Below, piece after piece: positions 61,782 through 64,000 of a DNA stretch of 64,000 bases. Origin of the DNA: Xanthobacter autotrophicus Py2 (GTDB lineage Bacteria > Pseudomonadota > Alphaproteobacteria > Rhizobiales > Xanthobacteraceae); contig CP000781.1 in assembly GCA_000017645.1 (NCBI GenBank), forward strand, positions 2,777,501 to 2,841,500, written 5' to 3'. The notes under the pieces were generated by a model that searched no databases, was not told where the DNA came from, and was given only the letters and a program-made list of their open reading frames with translations. The position numbers and the translations under genes were made by a program. Every line of letters begins with the position of its first letter. Position 1 is the first letter of the stretch.

Positions 61782-62039
61782 ATGACGAAAGACAGTCGCG
61801 TTTTCAGGTCGGTGAAGCTGGCGCTGGGCCTCGGTCTGGCGCTCGGTGCCACCGGCTGCGAGGCCCTCGACAAGTTCAACCCGTTCGACCAGCCCAAGAA
61901 GCCGCTCTCCGGCACCCGCCAGCCGGTGTTCCCCACCGGCGTCCCCGGCGTGGACTATGGCACACCGCTCGGCCAGCCGAGCAATGCCAACGTCTCCGTC
62001 GACCAGCTTCCGCCGCCGCCCAAGAGCGGCCAGCAATAG
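61782..62039 (+). CDS. Short lipoprotein at the bamB position
   Basis: An 85-residue protein with a signal segment ending LGATGC, a plausible lipobox with Cys at about residue 26, then ALDKFNPFDQPKKPLSGTRQ and a Pro-rich tail. The NPF...KPLxGxRQ stretch resembles the start of alphaproteobacterial BamB, but the beta-propeller is absent and the gene ends cleanly before der. It may be a remnant or a short stand-alone lipoprotein. It lies 10 bases after the TPR gene. Confidence 0.6.
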   Translation: MTKDSRVFRSVKLALGLGLALGATGCEALDKFNPFDQPKKPLSGTRQPVFPTGVPGVDYGTPLGQPSNANVSVDQLPPPPKSGQQ

Positions 62040-62102
62040 CGCTGACCCCTTTCTCGACCTGACCGGCCGGACGTTCGCAAGCCTGGCCAAAGAGCCCATT
62101 TC

Positions 62103-63479
62103 ATGACCTTTTCCCTGGCCATCGTCGGGCGTCCGAACGTCGGCAAGTCCACTCTCTTCAACCGCCTCGTGGGCAAGAAGCTCGCGCTGGTGGACGATCG
62201 CCCCGGCGTCACCCGCGACCGGCGGGAAGGGGATGCGCGCCTCGGCGACCTTTCCTTCCGCATCGTCGACACCGCCGGCCTCGAGGAGGCGGACGCTGCG
62301 AGCCTGGAAGGCCGCATGCGCGCCCAGACCGAGGCGGCCATCGGCCATGCCGACGCCATCCTGTTCATGATCGACGCGCGCATCGGCCTCACCCCCACCG
62401 ACCGCGCCTTTGCGGACCTCGTGCGCAAGTGCGGCAAGCCGGTGATCCTGCTCGCCAACAAGAGCGAGGGGCGCGGCGGCGAGGCGGGGACCCTGGAAGC
62501 GTTCGCCCTCGGCCTCGGCACGCCGCTGCCGTTCTCCGCCGAGCATGGCGAGGGCCTCTCCGACCTCTACGACGCCATCTGCGACGCCCTGCCCGAGCAG
62601 ACCCGGCCCGAGCCGGAGGAAGACGAGGACGCCGACACCGACTTTGTGGAGGAAGAGGCCGACGACAAGCCGCGCCGTCCCATCAAGGTGACGGTGCTGG
62701 GCCGGCCCAATGCCGGCAAGTCCACCCTCATCAACCGCCTTCTGGGCGAGGACCGGCTGCTCACCGGTCCGGAAGCCGGCATCACCCGCGATTCCATCTC
62801 CGTGGAAGTCACCTATGCGGGCGCCAAGCTGGAGGTGTTCGACACCGCCGGCCTGCGCAAGCGCGCGCGCATCGAGGACAAGCTGGAGAAGCTCTCCGCC
62901 GCCGATGCCCTGCGCGCCATGAAATTCGCCGAGGTGGTGGTGCTGCTGGTGGATGCCACCCACCCCTTCGAGGAGCAGGACCTGCGCATCGCCGACCTGG
63001 TGGCGCGGGAGGGGCGGGCCCTCGTCATCGGCTACAACAAGTCGGATCTCGTCGCCCGCGGCGGCCTCATCACCCGCCTGCGCGAGGATGTGGACCGACT
63101 GCTGCCGCAGGTGAAGGGCGTGCCCATCGTGCCGGTGTCGGGGCTCATGGGCCACGGGCTGGACAAGCTGGTGGCCGCCATCTCCTCCGCCCACAAGGTG
63201 TGGAACAAGCGCGTCGCCACCAATCCGCTGAACCGCTTCCTGCAGCAGGTGACCGACAACCATCCGCCGCCGGCGGTGTCGGGCCGGCGCATCAAGCTGC
63301 GCTACATGACCCAGCCCAAAGCGCGGCCGCCGTCCTTCGTGCTGTTCTGCTCGCGCACCGATGCGGTGCCGGAGAGCTATATCCGCTATCTGGTGAACGG
63401 CCTGCGCGAGACCTTCGATCTGCCGGGCGTGCCGATCCGCCTGACGCTGCGGGAGAAGGGCAATCCCTACGCCGATTGA
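62103..63479 (+). CDS. der: Ribosome-associated GTPase Der (EngA)
   Basis: A 458-residue double GTPase needed for 50S assembly. G-domain 1 has [16 protein letters not shown] and DTAGLEE; G-domain 2 has [27 protein letters not shown] and NKSDL. An acidic linker ([20 protein letters not shown]) joins them, and a C-terminal KH-like domain ends the protein. It starts at ATG 62103, with CCAAAGAGCCC upstream rather than a strong site. Confidence 0.96.
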
Positions 63480-63584
63480 CCCTGCGCAAGGGGTTATCCC
63501 ACGCAGAAACCCCCGTCGCGATTGCGCGCGGGGTGAGCTGCTCCGGGCCTGAGTGGCCTTCTATTCCGTAACGTAAAGACCAAG

Positions 63585-63617
63585 CGATAGCCGGCGGGAG
63601 GTCCGCGCCGGCTATCG
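63585..63617. terminator. Hairpin between convergent der and ybjN-type genes
   Basis: A perfect 12-bp stem (CGATAGCCGGCG / CGCCGGCTATCG) with a 9-base loop. No T-run follows in either direction; its position suggests a shared stop for both genes. Confidence 0.6.
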
Positions 63618-63619
63618 GG

Positions 63620-63670
63620 ATCAGGCTTCGCCCCAGATCAAGCCTCGCCCCAGATCAAGCCTCGCCCACG
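63620..63670. repeat. Three 17-bp tandem repeats over the end of the YbjN-type gene
   Basis: ATCAGGCTTCGCCCCAG, ATCAAGCCTCGCCCCAG and ATCAAGCCTCGCCCACG run head to tail. The last unit contains the stop codon and final Gly-Glu-Ala codons of the minus-strand gene, so the gene end has been duplicated outward twice. Confidence 0.75.
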
Positions 63671-64000
63671 GTGTCGAACAGGGCGGTTTCCATGGCTTCC
63701 TTGGCGGTCTTGCCGGCCCAGACTACGAACTGGAACGCGGGATAATACCGCTCCACCGCGTCGAGGGCGGCGTCCAGGATGGCCGCGCACTGCCGGTCCG
63801 AGGCGGTAGCACCGCCCGCCAGCACCAGAGCGTAGCGGAACATGATGACGTTTTCCTGCGACCAGATGTCGAAATGGCCAAGCCACATCTGCTCGTTGAC
63901 CAGAGACAGCAGCTTCAGCACCTCGGCGCGGCGGCCGTCGGGCACCTTGAAGTCGAAGGCACAGGCGATGTGCAGGGATTCCAGCTCGTCCATCCACTGG
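63655..64000 (-). CDS. YbjN-domain protein (partial, 5' end outside the window)
   Basis: The frame enters from the window edge as QWMDELESLHIACAFDFKV and ends FDTVGEA. LVNEQMWLGHFDIWSQ and FQFVVWAGKTAKEAMETAL match the YbjN-domain family of alphaproteobacteria, sometimes likened to tetramer-forming chaperones but without known function. The internal Met of the first residues is probably not the start, because family members are about 160 residues long. Confidence 0.8.
   Translation of the reverse strand, partial: QWMDELESLHIACAFDFKVPDGRRAEVLKLLSLVNEQMWLGHFDIWSQENVIMFRYALVLAGGATASDRQCAAILDAALDAVERYYPAFQFVVWAGKTAKEAMETALFDTVGEA

Overview
The window is high-GC, densely coded DNA of alphaproteobacterial type. 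Gene content and order point to the Rhizobiales, most likely Xanthobacteraceae (Xanthobacter, Azorhizobium or Ancylobacter). This rests on recognised gene families and typical rhizobial intergenic palindromes, not on a database search. A cowN-like gene next to an rcoM-like CO sensor suggests a nitrogen fixer. meaB implies a methylmalonyl-CoA mutase elsewhere. No rRNA, tRNA, CRISPR array, transposase or phage gene was seen.

Layout. (1) 1-11 kb: metabolic and housekeeping genes: crotonase-family protein, TauE exporter with a TIGR02186-type partner, PAS-GGDEF diguanylate cyclase, pcp, meaB, CsbD, folK-folP, msrA, GNAT, ppa. (2) 11-24.3 kb: a complete assimilatory nitrate block on the minus strand. 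nasT-nasS encode the RNA-binding antiterminator and its nitrate-responsive partner. Downstream run nrtA-nrtB-nrtD-type, a single-domain haemoglobin, a FAD reductase, nirA, a CysJ-like reductase with an added Fe-S motif, and nasA. The leader upstream of nrtA carries a sigma54-type promoter, two hairpins with six-base loops of A1/G4 type, and an intrinsic terminator that overlaps the second hairpin. This is the architecture expected for NasT antitermination. (3) 24.5-30 kb: a GT-C-like membrane protein and two tandem paralogues of unknown function, then rplS-trmD-rimM. (4) 30-38 kb: FCD-type GntR regulator, a TRAP transporter, a DapA-superfamily lyase, a D-2-hydroxyacid dehydrogenase and an MFS permease.

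(5) 38.3-49.8 kb: the most unusual part. Two diverging operons together encode a SpoIIE-type phosphatase, an RsbW-type kinase and two STAS proteins. With them are three stand-alone membrane sensors without an output domain, a fourth copy of that sensor fused to an MFS permease, an orphan periplasmic binding protein, a GNAT and a Na/Pi-type transporter. The four sensor modules share recognisable motifs. I read this as a partner-switching signalling system with several periplasmic inputs. Neither ligand nor output is known.

(6) 49.9-64 kb: epmA/efp, a lone receiver protein, grpE, hrcA, rph-rdgB-hemW, proC, a TetR regulator, a DUF188 protein, the cowN/rcoM pair, a YfgM-like TPR protein, a short lipoprotein where bamB is usual, der and a partial YbjN-domain gene at the edge. 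The hemW reading frame contains an 84-base cloverleaf palindrome between its probable start and the radical-SAM motif. Several palindromic repeat families lie between genes across the window.
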